Assembly: GCA_029204225.1 (NCBI GenBank)
Contig: CM055095.1
Location: 48,747,364 to 48,811,363, forward strand
Direction: 5' to 3'
DNA: 64,000 nucleotides
DNA from: Diphasiastrum complanatum
Lineage: Eukaryota > Streptophyta > Lycopodiopsida > Lycopodiales > Lycopodiaceae
Shown here piece after piece: positions 45,894 to 57,385 of the stretch (the first letter of the stretch is position 1; each line of letters opens with the position of its first letter). Position numbers and translations under genes: made by a program. The notes under the pieces are model-generated. The model ran no database searches, was not told the origin of the DNA, and saw nothing but the letters and a program-made list of their open reading frames with translations.

Positions 45894-45990
45894 TTTAGTT
45901 GAAGTTGATGTAAGGATCATCTGGGATCTTGGAATTTGTGCATTTAGTTGAAGTTGATGTAAGGATCATCCGGGATCTTGAAATTTGTGT
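45894..45990. repeat. 49-bp tandem duplication
   Basis: TTTAGTTGAAGTTGATGTAA and the following ~29 bases at 45,894 are repeated at 45,943 with two or three differences. Confidence 0.9.
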
Positions 45991-46059
45991 TTTTTGGTTC
46001 AGTTCTTGTTTTGGTTTTGATGGTTCGATTCTCGTTTTGGTTCTGATGGTTTTAGTGGC

Positions 46060-46278
46060 TTAAAAGTTGGAAATTGTCCTTATTGCCTGCAAGGTTAGCT
46101 TGCCTCTAGAGAACTCATGGGTTTCTTTCAGAGAGGAAACCTCAGCTGGATCGTATATTAGTTGAGTAATCTGGTTATATTGAGAAATATTTGAAGAAGG
46201 AAAGGGTTCTATTGCTGCATCAAGATCAATGCTCAACCATTCTCTGTCCTCGTTCCTTTTGGCTTGCTGCTGCCCCAC
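46060..46278 (-). pseudogene. 72-codon frame, unrecognised
   Basis: A minus-strand open frame, MGQQQAKRNEDREWLSIDLD to LQAIRTISNF. No domain recognised. It sits in the interior of the array-flanked segment, which carries other gene scraps, so it may be a captured exon, or chance. Confidence 0.2.
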
Positions 46279-46601
46279 CTCAGTGCCAATAAGATGTTCA
46301 ATGTTGCCATATACAAATGCCCCGGATCAGTACCAGTGTGTACTTTGGATCCGCCAAGCCCATTCTTTTCAATTGACACCGATGATGCTGAGGACTTATG
46401 AGAGCATTTTCAAGCTCTAGTTATGGATCCAGCTACCTTGAAACTCTCCGCAAAATGAAAAAGGTCTTCATAGATAGGGATCGCGAGTTTGCATGATTGG
46501 TGCTTGAATTTCTCCCCATAATTTGTTTTGAAGCTCTATATGCATTCCAAAAAATTTGTGTTTTGAATCAGAAGATTTCTCGCTTTCTATCTATGTTGCA
46601 G

Positions 46602-46888
46602 GGTTGGAAACAATCCATTACGATATCCAGACAGAGGAGGAGTTGACGAATCAGACGATCACTATTACGGATAAGCTTGATCCAAAGAAAGTACTGAAGA
46701 AGGCACAAAAGATAGGAGAACAAGTTGAGCTTGTACAATCTGAACCCCCATAAGAGCCAGCCGCAAATGCCACCAAAGACTCCAACGCTGATACATATCC
46801 AGATTTAGGACCAATGCACTGGTATCCGTCCAACGAGCTAACTTACAGGTTCAGCGAGGATAACCTGCAGAACTGCTCCATGATGTAA
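46602..46888 (+). pseudogene. HIPP (heavy-metal-associated isoprenylated protein) last exon
   Basis: After a good acceptor (TATGTTGCAG, 46,592-46,601) the exon reads GLETIHYDIQTEEELTNQTI, TITDKLDPKKVLKKAQKIGE and LVQSEPP. This is the second half of an HMA domain (family: GV.SV..D...QKVTV.G..DP..VLKK....GK). It ends YRFSEDNLQNCSMM-stop, a CaaX-type isoprenylation box (CSMM) typical of HIPPs. A TAA at 46,751 interrupts it. The first exon with the metal-binding CxxC was not found upstream. So this is one exon of a host gene with its intron boundary, consistent with capture of genomic DNA rather than cDNA. HIPPs handle metals and stress signals at membranes (general knowledge). Confidence 0.7.
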
Positions 46889-46889
46889 T

Positions 46890-47540
46890 AAGCATCGAGA
46901 CTTGAGTACAGAAATAAGACTGGAAAAGCACAATCAAAACATTCAATTTCAGAAAAGTATGTCGATCCGTGATTAAGGTATTCGCACATAGATCCACATG
47001 TATTGGGTGCCGAGCCATTATTTCCCTATGAGAAGAGAATGCTCTCATTCCTCAAATTTCTTGCTCGAAAGAAATTGAAATTCGCTTAATCAATGATCTA
47101 CTTCATCAGCAAGAGCTGATCATGATTCACAAGCCAACTAAAGTCAGATGACAGATTCGGATAATTATTGCCATCCATAAGTGTTATATATAAGGGTTAA
47201 GTTGTTGCAAGAGTGTTCAAAAAAAATAAACTATAAACTAGACACGGTTCCATGTCTGGGAAAAATTGTGTGGTGGAAAGCATTCCAGTCAAGGCCAAGC
47301 TACTCTCACTGTGCTTGCTTCCAGTGCAGGCCAAGCTCACTCCATCAAGTGTCATTGAAAAGTCGTATCAAAACATGTGTAAAAAGCTTTGAGATTTTTT
47401 CCATTTGATTTCAATGTGGCTTCTCTTATTAGTTGCATCATCCTAAGCAAAATGAACTTTGGGTTTCTTGCATTCTTATTTTAAGTTTTAACATAGGATC
47501 CCATTAAGTATTAGGTAAGTATTAGAAGGGCTTCAGAGGT
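46890..47540. other. interior of array-flanked segment, no gene seen
   Basis: No recognisable domain. Near 47,270-47,340 the phrase CCAGTCAAGGCCAAGCTACT / CCAGTGCAGGCCAAGCTCAC recurs, a 53-bp-spaced imperfect duplication. Confidence 0.45.
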
Positions 47541-47546
47541 AACAAG

Positions 47547-47765
47547 ATGGAAAACTCGCAATCCATATCTATGAAGACCTTTTTCATTTCCACCAGAGGT
47601 TACTATAGAACGCTTGATGTTTACGATTCTGCTTCAAACACTTGGAAAACAACCAAAATGGACCTCCCATCTTGTGTCGACTTTTTTGTAAGGGAGTTCT
47701 GTATTGCCTGGCAAGGAGCCCAACCAGGGTGGTGACTTATGATGTGACCACATGTGGAATGATCC
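47547..47765 (+). pseudogene. F-box/kelch-type protein fragment
   Basis: A frame with FFISTRGYYRTLDVYDSASN and TWKTTKMDLPSCVDFFV, followed after a frameshift by LYCLARSPTRVVTYDVTT. The pattern Y..LDVYD..SNTW...K.D.P (one blade), then V...LYCLA......V..YD (next blade), is that of plant F-box proteins with kelch repeats, which act as substrate receptors in SCF ubiquitin ligases. No F-box was seen upstream. Only one to two blades remain, with the frame broken near 47,690. It is a second host gene fragment in the same segment. Confidence 0.6.
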
Positions 47766-49075
<1,310 letters not shown>

Positions 49076-49079
49076 TAAA

Positions 49080-51410
49080 ATCCCACCCTTTTTACTGTCA
49101 ACTCAGAATTTTTTCGAACGCTCGAATTTTTTCGAAGAATCGAACTTTTCCAAAGGATCAAATTTTTTCGAAGACTCAAATTTTTCAAAAGACTCGAATT
49201 TTTCTAAAGACTCGAATTTTATAGAAGGATCGATTTTTTCCAATGACTCGATTTTTTTTCAAAAGACTCGATTTTTTTTCGAAAGACTCGATTTTTTTTT
49301 TTCGAAAGACTTGATTTTTTCGAAAGACTCAAATTTCTTAAAAGGATTGAATTTTTCCAATGAATCGATTTTTTTCAAAGACTCGAATTTTTCAAATGAC
49401 TCGAATTTTTTCAGAGACTCGAAAGGATCAAATTTTTCAAAAGACTCGAAAGGATCGAATTTTTTCGAAGGATCAAATTTTTTCGAAGGATCAAATTTTG
49501 AAACGACTCGAATTTTTGGACGAACTCGAATTTTCACTCAACTCGAATTTTTGGACGAACTCGAATTTTCACTCGACTCAAATTTTTTGAGTCTCGAATT
49601 AACTCGAATTTTTGGAACGAACTCGATTTTTTGGACGAATTCGATTTTTCGGACGAACTCGAATTTCTAGACAAACTCGAACATACGTCAGCAGACTGAC
49701 CTTAGCATAAAGTACTTCGGCGCAGGAGATGAGGTCCAAGTGCCGATGTCAAGGTGGCGGTTTTGGAAAGAATTTTCACTCGACTCAAATTTTCAGTCGA
49801 TTCGAATTTTGAAACTCGAATCTTTGGATGAACGCGAATTTTTGGAACGAATTCGAATTTTGGAATGAACTCAAATTATTTGACGAACTCAAATTCCAAA
49901 ATTCCAAACTCGAATTTTCTTTAGACTCAAATTTTTTCAATTACTCGAATATTTCCAAATGACCAAATTTCTTGACGAACTCGAATTTTCACTCGACTCA
50001 AATTTTTGGACGAACTCGAATTTTCACTCGACCCGAATTTTTTCAGGCTCGAATTACGAACTCAAATTTTGGAACTTGAATTTTCACTCGACTCAAATTT
50101 TTATTCGACTCAAATTACAAACTCAAATTTTTAGAACAAACTCTGACAAACTCGAATTTTTGGAAGAACTCAAATTTTGGAAACCGAATTTCTGGATGAA
50201 CTCAAATTTTGGAACTCGAATTTCTGGACGAACTCAAACATACGTCAATAGACTGACCTCAGCATAAAGTACTTCGGTAGAGGAGACGAGACCCAAGTGA
50301 CGATGTCGAGGTGGCGGTTTTGGAGAGACTCCAATTTTTGAATCTGGTGGCAGATAGAATTGTCTTGAAAAATCAGCAATGGTATCAGATGTGCATTGCC
50401 GACCAACATATCAGATGTACATTGTCGATTGCCCAGATATTTTTACTTTGCAAAAAGGATTTGAAGTTTTTTAGATCCGTGCAAAGTAGAAACTATTGTT
50501 GCATAATAAAAAATCGAAAAGTTGTGAAAGCATTTTTGACAACTAATATTTCACGATGAGATAAAAAATAACGACTCTAACTAGAGGTGAAAATTTCTGA
50601 TGCAAAACGACAAACAGCCATTGATTGATCTGAATTTTTTGAGGCTTGAATTTTTCTAGACTCGAGTTTTTGGAGACATTAATTTTTGGAGACTCGAATT
50701 TTTGGAGACACAATTTTTTAGAGATTCGAAACTCAAATTTTTGGAGACTCGAGACACGAATTTTTGCAGACATTAATTTTTGGAGACACGAATTTTTGGA
50801 GACTCGAGACACGAATTTTTGGATACTCGATACTTGAATTTTTGGAGACACGAATTTTGAGAGACACAAATGTTTGGAGACTCGAGACTCGAATGCTTAG
50901 AGACACGAATTTTTGGAGACTCAAAACTCGAATATTTGGTGACACGAATTTTTGGAAACACGAATTTTTGGAGACTCGAGACTCGAATTTTTGGAGACTC
51001 AAAACTTGAATTTTTGAAGACTCAAATATTGAAGACTCCAAATTTTGAAGATTTAATTTTCGGAGACTCGAATTTTTGGAGACTCATTTTGAGACTCAAA
51101 TTTTTTGAGACTCGAATTTTTTGTAAAGAGTCAAATTTTTTCATATGATTGAATTTTTCCAATGACTCAAATTTTCAATATTTGAATTTTTCAAATTACT
51201 TGAATTTTTTCAATGGATCGATTTTTTGGAACATTTCAAATTTTTTTAAAAGACTCAAATTTTTTGGAAGAATCGAACTGTCAACTCGAATTTTTTTAAA
51301 GGATCACAGGACCCTTTGTACTATTAAGTCGAAGTTTTCAAAAGACTGAAACTTTTTTGAAGACTCGAATGTTTCGAAAGACTCAATTTTTTCATGATAC
51401 TCGAATTTTT
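49080..51410. repeat. right array of GACTCGAATTTTTGGA units (inverted)
   Basis: About 2.3 kb of degenerate copies of CTCGAATTTTTGGAGA and variants (TTTTTCGAAGACTCGAAT at the inner side, GACGAACTCGAATTTT in the middle, GGAGACTCGAATTTTTGGAG at 50,640-51,120). The orientation is opposite to the array at 44,950-45,570. The outer end (51,120-51,260) mirrors the outer end of the left array. Two interspersed ~90-bp non-array inserts at 49,682 and 50,239 are copies of each other. Frames such as ETRIFGDSKLEYL are array translations. Confidence 0.9.
49682..50330. repeat. 557-bp spaced duplicated segment within array
   Basis: CATACGTCAGCAGACTGACC...AAAGTACTTCGG...GGTGGCGGTTTTGGA at 49,682-49,772 recurs at 50,239-50,330 with about ten differences. 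The array sequence before each copy is also similar, so a unit of about 557 bp was duplicated. Confidence 0.85.
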
Positions 51411-51512
51411 AGTTCCTTGGCCAATAAGATGACCTTCATCTTGAACTTCCAAAGATGGTAGTTCTCTCCATCGAGCTTGTTAACCAGAGAAAAACTAGAA
51501 ATAAAATCCATT
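51411..51512 (-). pseudogene. Ty1/copia gag N-terminal piece (minus)
   Basis: The ATG at 51,512 opens MDFISSFSLVNKLDGENYHL, then WKFKMKVILLAKEL, the canonical gag start. Homology stops dead at 51,411, where the right array begins. The missing continuation fits the gag at 43,930 (ending leftward), about 7.5 kb away. GCCAAGGAAC at this junction (inverse strand) and GCTAAGGAAC at 43,926-43,935 could be a 10-bp target duplication with one mismatch. Confidence 0.75.
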
Positions 51513-51520
51513 CTGGTGTA

Positions 51521-51533
51521 GCTTGATATCATT
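51521..51533 (-). other. copia primer-binding site (minus, degenerate)
   Basis: Read on the minus strand, ATGATATCAAGC follows CTACCA. It resembles TGGTATCAGAGC with a few changes, placed between the LTR at 51,534 and the gag ATG at 51,512. Confidence 0.6.
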
Positions 51534-51808
51534 GGTAGAAACAACAATAGCAGAATGTTGTTGGCTGCGCACTTGCTGATGACAAAATTTTCAGCAAGTT
51601 CACACATGTGGGGAATGATCCACAAATGTGAATGATCTTATTAAGCTTTATGATTAGCACACAAACTGATTCTAGATAAAATAGAAAGATCTAGTACAGA
51701 ATTTAATGGCTTAATCACAATCTAGCATGTTAAGAATCAAAGAATGATAGTTTTGATTACAAGAGAGCAAAAGTACAAGAATTTAGTGTATGAGCTTAAG
51801 CCTCAACA

Positions 51809-51856
<48 letters not shown>

Positions 51857-52382
51857 AAGCAAATAATGGATCCAAAATGGCATGGAATAGCTTCAAGCTT
51901 GGTTCTTCATCGAAGATTATGAGAATGGCTACACATATTTATGGAGTTTGAGGTAGCTCGAGGTAGAACCACATCCATCCACCTTTCATCCACATCTAAA
52001 GTGAAAACTAGAGTATATGTGACATTTGTCACATCTCATGCATGCATTTCTACCTACTTTTACCAAGTGTCATTTTTCTAACTAGAATTGTACAAATCAT
52101 CATGCATGTGTCCATTTCACTTTGTGCATGCTTGCATGTCACTATGGATCATTTATAGCCATTGCATGTGATATTCCAATAAGTTTCTACAAGCATATTA
52201 ATGCCATTTCTAAGTCTACAATCTATATGCAAGTTGTATTCTACCAACTAGACTTGAGAAACCAATATAGCTCGAGTTCTTTCTAGGCCAAATTTGGCAT
52301 TTACATTATGAAACAACATACTTGCATAGAAAAAAGTTTGTACCAAGCCTAAAGTCAAGGTAAGTGATTTTTTATTTTCAAC
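51534..52382 (-). repeat. copia LTR with polypurine tract on one side and PBS on the other
   Basis: On the minus strand it starts TGTTGAAAATAAAAAATCAC at 52,382, directly after a GGAGGAG tract that follows the RNase H stop, and ends CTACCA at 51,534 next to a primer-binding site. So it works as the 3' LTR for the element on its right and as the 5' LTR for the element on its left. It contains a (TA)n at about 51,810-51,856. Length about 849 bp. It does not match the LTR at 56,175-56,993. Confidence 0.65.
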
Positions 52383-52400
52383 ACTCCTCCTAAAAACAAT

Positions 52401-52735
52401 CTATGTTGACTTGAACATGGATCTTGGTATTATTCCAAGATTGGCTCTATGCTTGATGAAGGAATTTTTGCTCAAAGGTTTGGTGAGCAAATCTGCAATA
52501 CAAGATGATGTGTCGATGTGCTCCAAGTAGATTTTCCCTCCAATGAGCTTCTCTCTCATGAAGTGATGTGCAATCTCGATGTGTTTGCTCCTTGCATGAA
52601 ATATTGGATTGTTGGCAAGGGCTTGTGCTGAAATGTTGTCACACATGATCATAGGTAAATCATCTTCTTTGATTATCTTTAGCTCCACTAGCAACCTCTT
52701 GATCCAAAGCACTTCTTTTGTTGTAGTAGTGAGTG
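52401..52735 (-). pseudogene. Ty1/copia RNase H C-terminal part (minus)
   Basis: Reads TTTTKEVLWIKRLLVELKII, LPMIMCDNISAQALANNPIF (Asp), HARSKHIEIAHHFMREKLIG, SSCIADLLTKPLSKNSFIKH, and stops just before the polypurine tract. The N-terminal half of RNase H is absent because of a deletion at about 52,740 that joins it directly to early RT. Confidence 0.88.
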
Positions 52736-52739
52736 CCTT

Positions 52740-53113
52740 ATATTAATTCAAGAAAGCATTTGTCACATCAAGTTGGAAGAGCTCCCATTTGAAAGAAGTA
52801 GCAAGACATATGATTAATCTAATGGTTACAAGCTTTGCAACAAGTGCAAAGGTTTCATCATAATCTATGCCTTTGACTTGCAAAAAACTTTTTCTACAAG
52901 TCTAGCTTTATACTTATGAATGGAACCATTTTGATTATATTTCAATCTATATATGCATTTACAAGTAAGAGGCTTCTTTCCATAAGGTAAATCAACAAGC
53001 TTCCAAGTTTGATTTTCCATTAATGCATCAAACTCTACTTGCATAGCTTTCCTCCAATATTGAGACTTATTTGCTTCCTCAAAACTAGTTGGTTCTTCAA
53101 GCATAGTAGTCAA
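52740..53113 (-). pseudogene. Ty1/copia RT N-terminal part, internally deleted (minus)
   Basis: 53,113-52,865 reads LEEPTSFEEANKSQYWRKAM, ALMENQTWKLVDLPYGKKPL and GSIHKYKARLVEK. After a frame change come GIDYDETFALVAKLVTIRLI and FQLDVTNAFLN (motif A). At about 52,740 the sequence jumps to RNase H, so the FVDD motif and all of the RT thumb and connection are deleted. Confidence 0.87.
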
Positions 53114-53149
53114 GAAAGTATAAGAGTTTGCTCCTCTTTGTCATTATAA

Positions 53150-53400
53150 GTGAGCCTTGATGGCTCAATCCTTGTCCTTGTTGATCTTCTTGGCACCCTT
53201 GGACTTTGAGTAAGTTCCACTTGGTCTTCATCTTCATGAAGCTCCTCCTCGACCATAACATGATCCTTGACAAGTTGAGTGTTGTTGGAAGTCACCTTTC
53301 CTTTGGCTTGGAGAGATTCATCAAAAATTACATCTCTACTTACAACAACTTTCTTGGTAATAGGATCAAATATCCTATAAGCTTACTTTCACTATAACCA
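53150..53400 (-). pseudogene. Ty1/copia integrase-RT linker (minus)
   Basis: 53,340-53,110 contains DEDQVELTQSPRVPRRSTRT, the Arg/Ser-rich linker preceding RT, and near 53,370 the GYLIL-PRKLL remnant of the GYRI.DP..KK...SRDV motif. A frameshift lies near 53,340. Confidence 0.7.
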
Positions 53401-54146
53401 ACAAAGATGCCTTTGAAAGAAGTGGCATCTTTCTTTTTCCTTGAAGGAATATGTACATAACAAGTATGTCCAAAAACTTTCAAATCACTAAGATTTGGCT
53501 TTTTGCCAAACAATACTTCATAAGGTGTAAGTCCTTTAATGGCACTATTAGTCATTCTATTACATAGAACCCAACGGGGTTGGCTCAACTGGTTAGCTTG
53601 GCATCCAAAGTTTCTTTGGTCCCAGGTTCGAGCCTCCCCTTGGAAACCAAGAAGCATTCTATTACATAGAAAGTTTGCACATAAAATAGCTTCTCCCCAA
53701 AATGAAATAGGAAGGGATGCATCTAATTTCAAAGCTTTAGCACACTCACATAGTGTCCTATTCTTTCTCTCAGCTACTCCATTTTGTTGTGGAGTATATG
53801 TGCAAGTAAACTCTGTCTTAATGCCATTAGTTTCACAAAACTCTTTCATCCTATTGGAGATGCACTCCCCTCCATTATCACTTCTTAATACCTTCAAGCT
53901 AGTATTAAGTTGTTTTTCCACAAGAGTTTTGAACTTTACAAAGGACTTAAAAACTTCACTTTTCTTAGACAAGAGATAAACCCAAGAGTATCTTGATCTA
54001 TCATCAATAAAAGTGACATACATAAGAGCTCCACCATTTGATTCATGTGAAAATGAATGAACATTCGAGTGTATAAGGTCAAGAGGAGAGTTAGATCTTG
54101 TCAAAGATCTCTTGAAAGGTAGCTTATGAGATTTAGAAATCCACAA
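53340..54146 (-). pseudogene. Ty1/copia integrase core carrying an in-frame SINE (minus)
   Basis: A 268-codon open frame: SPLDLIHSNVHSFSHESNGG, MYVTFIDDRSRYSWVYLLSK (catalytic Asp), VLRSDNGGECISNRMKEFCE (Asp), YTPQQNGVAERKNRTLCECA (Glu), then LCANFLCNRM. Next comes a 34-residue foreign stretch (about 53,654-53,553), and the protein resumes with TNSAIKGLTPYEVLFGKKPN, VFGHTCYVHIPSRKKKDATS and GIFVGYSESKLIG. The foreign stretch is a tRNA-derived SINE plus its target duplication, 102 bp, which keeps the frame. Catalytic triad intact, but the element has other lesions. Confidence 0.9.
53568..53654 (+). mobile_element. tRNA-derived SINE (or tRNA-like retrocopy) with 15-bp TSD
   Basis: About 87 bp bounded by CATTCTATTACATAG at 53,553-53,567 and 53,655-53,669 (identity extends 2 bp further). 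Internal RNA polymerase III signals are visible: box A TGGCTCAACTGGTTAG near 53,581 and box B GGTTCGAGCC near 53,628, about 32 bp apart. The length is short for a plant SINE and there is no poly-A tail, so a tRNA-like retrocopy is an alternative. The perfect duplication shows it is the youngest event in this element. Confidence 0.85.
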
Positions 54147-55006
54147 GCTTCACAAAGCTTTCCACACTTGGATATGGTTTTGGGAAGTCCACTTGCTAGC
54201 TCCTTTGTCACCATGGTCTCCATAGCTTTGTAGTTAGGATGGCCTAACCTTTTGTGCCATAATTCCACTTGAGTGAGCTCCTCCCTTGCCATGTTCACAC
54301 TTCCAACCATCACATTAGCATCCAATTTGAATAACCTCCCTTGCTTGAAACCACTAGCAATACATTTTTCATCTTTCAAGATAGAACATGCTCCATGCTT
54401 GAAATGTACATCTAATCCACTATCCATAAGTTGTCCTACACTCAACAAGTTCTTTGTAGTTGAAGGTACATAAAGAACATTGTCTAGATCTACTTTTTTA
54501 GATGATCCTAGACATAAATGAATGGATCCAACACCTATAATCTGACATTCTTGATCACTGGCAATGAAGATAAATCTCTTTGAACTATTGTAAGAAAGTA
54601 GATTGAAAAAGTAGTCTTTTTGGTGAATCATGTGAGAGCTTGCCCCACTATCAATCCACCAAGTGTCTCGATTAGATGTTTGTGGTGAGGATACCATCAA
54701 AGATAGATTGTCTTCTTCCTCCTCCTCAAGCACAAGATTGCCTTGATTGTCCTTCTCTTGGGCATTCTTCTTCTTGTAGCACTCGGATGCAAAATGTCTC
54801 TTTTTTCCACAAAAGAAACACTTTAGCTTCTTCTTGTCCTTCTTGCTCTTGCCTTTGGAACTTGATGCTCCATCTTTGCTCTCCATCTCCATGTCTTGAG
54901 TCTTCTTGGATGGAAACTTTTTCTTCTTGCCTTTCAAGGAAAAGTTAGCTTTTTCATCACCATCATTCAAAGATAAGGAACTCCTCCTACTTTTGATATG
55001 AAGCAT
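54101..55006 (-). pseudogene. Ty1/copia gag tail, zinc knuckle, protease, pre-integrase (minus)
   Basis: A 301-codon open frame. Lys-rich gag tail, knuckle CFFCGKKRHFASECYKK (Gly to Arg at the usual GH position), protease WWIDSGASSHMIHQKDYFFN with an intact D-S-G, VLYVPSTTKNLLSVGQLMDS, and pre-integrase LTQVELWHKRLGHPNYKAME with CGKLCEACGF. Domain order is normal for copia. Frameshifts separate it from gag (55,098) and from integrase (54,146). Confidence 0.92.
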
Positions 55007-55097
55007 TCTACTCTACTCGCTTACAAGCACACTTTGAAGTTTTTCAATACTAGGAAGTGAATCTTGAATAGCAAAGGTTTGAACAAGATTGGAATAA

Positions 55098-55574
55098 TCA
55101 TCTCCCTAATCCATTCAAAATGATTTGAACTAATTCATCATCTTTGATTTTACCATCTATAGAAGACAACTCCTTATTCAAAGATTTGATCCTAAAGACA
55201 TAATTTTGGGCACTTTCACTACTTCCTTTCATGCTTTGAAGGATTTGATTCCTAAGCATGAGTATCCTTGAAGTATTCTTGGATCCATAAATTGCTATAA
55301 ATGAATCCCATGCCTCTTTGGATGTGGTACAAGATGAGATTTCCTTCAAAAGTTTATTACTTACATTCATCTTTATGCAATGTAATGCAACTCTACATCT
55401 CTTTTTGTACTTTACCAGTTCAACTCCACCTTGAGGTTCTCCTTCCACCTCAAGTACTATGTCATAAAGATCATGAAGTACAAGCAAAGACTCCATTTGA
55501 ACTATCCAAGTAGCATAATTAGAGGATGTAAGCCTTTCACTAGCTTCAAGCAAAAAACCACCCATTGATGCCAT
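55098..55574 (-). pseudogene. Ty1/copia gag (UBN2-type, minus)
   Basis: A 158-codon open frame from the ATG at 55,574: MASMGGFLLEASERLTSSNY, ATWIVQMESLLVLHDLYDIV, SCTTSKEAWDSFIAIYGSKN, then RIKSLNKELSSIDGKIKDDE and VQIILNGLGR. All features of a UBN2 gag. It is the 5'-most gene of the element whose primer-binding site is at 56,161-56,174. Confidence 0.92.
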
Positions 55575-56160
55575 TTTTTAATGTGAAAAAGCACTAGAAA
55601 CTCTTATGGTTTCTCTAAGAGATCTGAACCTATAGTCTTCTAGCAATTAGAAAGCTTATAGACACAATCCTATCACTCATGAACCAATCTAGAATGATGG
55701 AAATTTAGATTCTAGTCTCAAACTTGCAAAAACACTCCTTAATCTATGATTTTTAGCAATACCTCTCTTCAACTTCAATATGCACTCAAAAAATTAGAGA
55801 AAATCATTTAATGCTCCTAATTTAAGCTTCAATTTTAATTTTTTGGTTGATCTAATCCAAGAACTAATCAAAGGATTAGAATCTTTTCTGAAAATGCGTG
55901 ATTTTGCACTAAATCTCTCTCAAATTGGGTGTGTTAGTCAAATTGTACAATTTTTGAATTTTCTCAGCCAAAATCGAAGCTGTACGGCCTCACACTTGTG
56001 CAAAGTGTTCCTACAACCCACAACAAGTTTTGGTCCAAAAATTTTGAGAATACCTATCAAATCCAACTCGCTACCCAAAAATTAGCTAGTTTCCAAAAAC
56101 TTGCTAATTTTGGCTTTGATTTGGATCAACCCTATCAATTTCAATAAAACCTCTTGTACT

Positions 56161-56174
56161 TGGATCTGATACCA
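56161..56174 (-). other. copia primer-binding site (minus)
   Basis: Read on the minus strand, TGGTATCAGATCCA directly follows the LTR end CCACA. It is one base from the usual TGGTATCAGAGCC. Confidence 0.85.
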
Positions 56175-56993
56175 TGTGGACAAAGTACAAAATGGACCAA
56201 GAGTGGATCCTAATCTGATCCTCGAGGGGGATTGGATGTTAGATTTACTTGATCTATCAATCTACATAAGATTAAGATCAATTTAGATCAATTCTAGACA
56301 TAAAAACCTAACAAGAACAATCATTAATGAAGGTAGATGTACTTGCTGTTTCACATGTGTGAAACCCTGTCATAGTATGGACTCCAACCTGAAAACAAAG
56401 TACAATATGATAGAACCTCAAAACAATCAAAACATATGTAAACAAATAGAGAGAATTACACAAAATTGCTTCGAAAATCAAGATTGATGTTTCATGTTGA
56501 TTGTGGCCAAATATGCCTCTATATATACACTTTTTGGAGCTCGAGGTACTGATCATGCATCAGATCTCACACATGTGAGGATGCTTTGTCATCATCATAC
56601 AATTTTGACACTTGGATCAAACTTCTATTTTGGGCATTTTTGGTCCAATTTCCTACTATATGGAGATCTTCATAGAAATCTTCTAGAAGCAAAAACTCGC
56701 CTACTTCAACTTTTTCCACACGTGTGAATTGTCCTCTACACATGGGATGTGACACCTATCCAAAGTATTTGGCGCATGCAATCAATAGATTGATGCCATG
56801 TGTCATATATCTAGAAAACTAGTTTTTGGCCCTTTTAGCCACTAGAAGTTGAATTAAATCATATGTACAACATATATGATTATGGTACATGACAAGTACA
56901 CTAATTTCACACGTGGAAAAAGGTTCCACATGTGTGATTATCCTATATACAAGATTTTGGCCTCTACCAAGCATTATTTTTGTATTTTTCACA
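56175..56993 (-). repeat. copia 5' LTR (minus), ~819 bp
   Basis: On the minus strand it starts TGTGAAAAATACAAAAATAA at 56,993 and ends TTTGTCCACA at 56,175 next to the primer-binding site (TG...CA ends). Its first ~495 bp are repeated at 36,607-37,112. It contains several ACACATGTG / CACACGTGTG palindromes. At 56,994 it abuts the integrase of a plus-strand copia, so it marks an insertion into that gene. Confidence 0.82.
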
Positions 56994-56999
56994 AGACAC

Positions 57000-57385
57000 A
57001 CCTCTAAGAAAATCCAGATCATCAGGTCTGATAATGGAGGTGAGTAAGCACAGAATTTTCAAGATTCTGCCAAGAACAAGGAATAGAGCATCAATTTACT
57101 CATGTGTACAGACCTGAATATAATGGTTTCACAAAAAGAAAAAACGGGACGCTAGTCACAGGAGCCAGATGCATGATGGCACACGCTCGATTGCCAAGTC
57201 AATTTTGGGCTGAGGCAATAGCTACAGCAGTACACCTACAGAATAGATCAACAAAGACAGCCCTGGAAAACAAGACACCGTACAAAATGTGGACATGTAG
57301 AAAGTCTGATCTATCATACGTGCATGTATTCGGATGTGCAACATACAAGCACATACCAAAGGAACAAAAAAAAGTTCGATGAAAA
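57000..57385 (+). pseudogene. Ty1/copia integrase C-terminal half (plus)
   Basis: Begins abruptly with KIQIIRSDNGGE (catalytic Asp), then after a frameshift GIEHQFTHVYRPEYNGFTKR (AERKN altered to TKRKN, so the Glu is lost), MAHARLPSQFWAEAIATAVH, LQNRSTKTALENKTPYKMW and VHVFGCATYKHIP. A frameshift near 57,370 moves on to the 57,324 frame. The N-terminal half is missing to the left of the LTR at 56,993. Confidence 0.88.

Noticed and set aside
53568-53654. A functional tRNA gene.
   Set aside because: Boxes A and B are present, but the T-arm and acceptor stem do not pair well. It is flanked by a target duplication, so it is a retrotransposed tRNA-like sequence.
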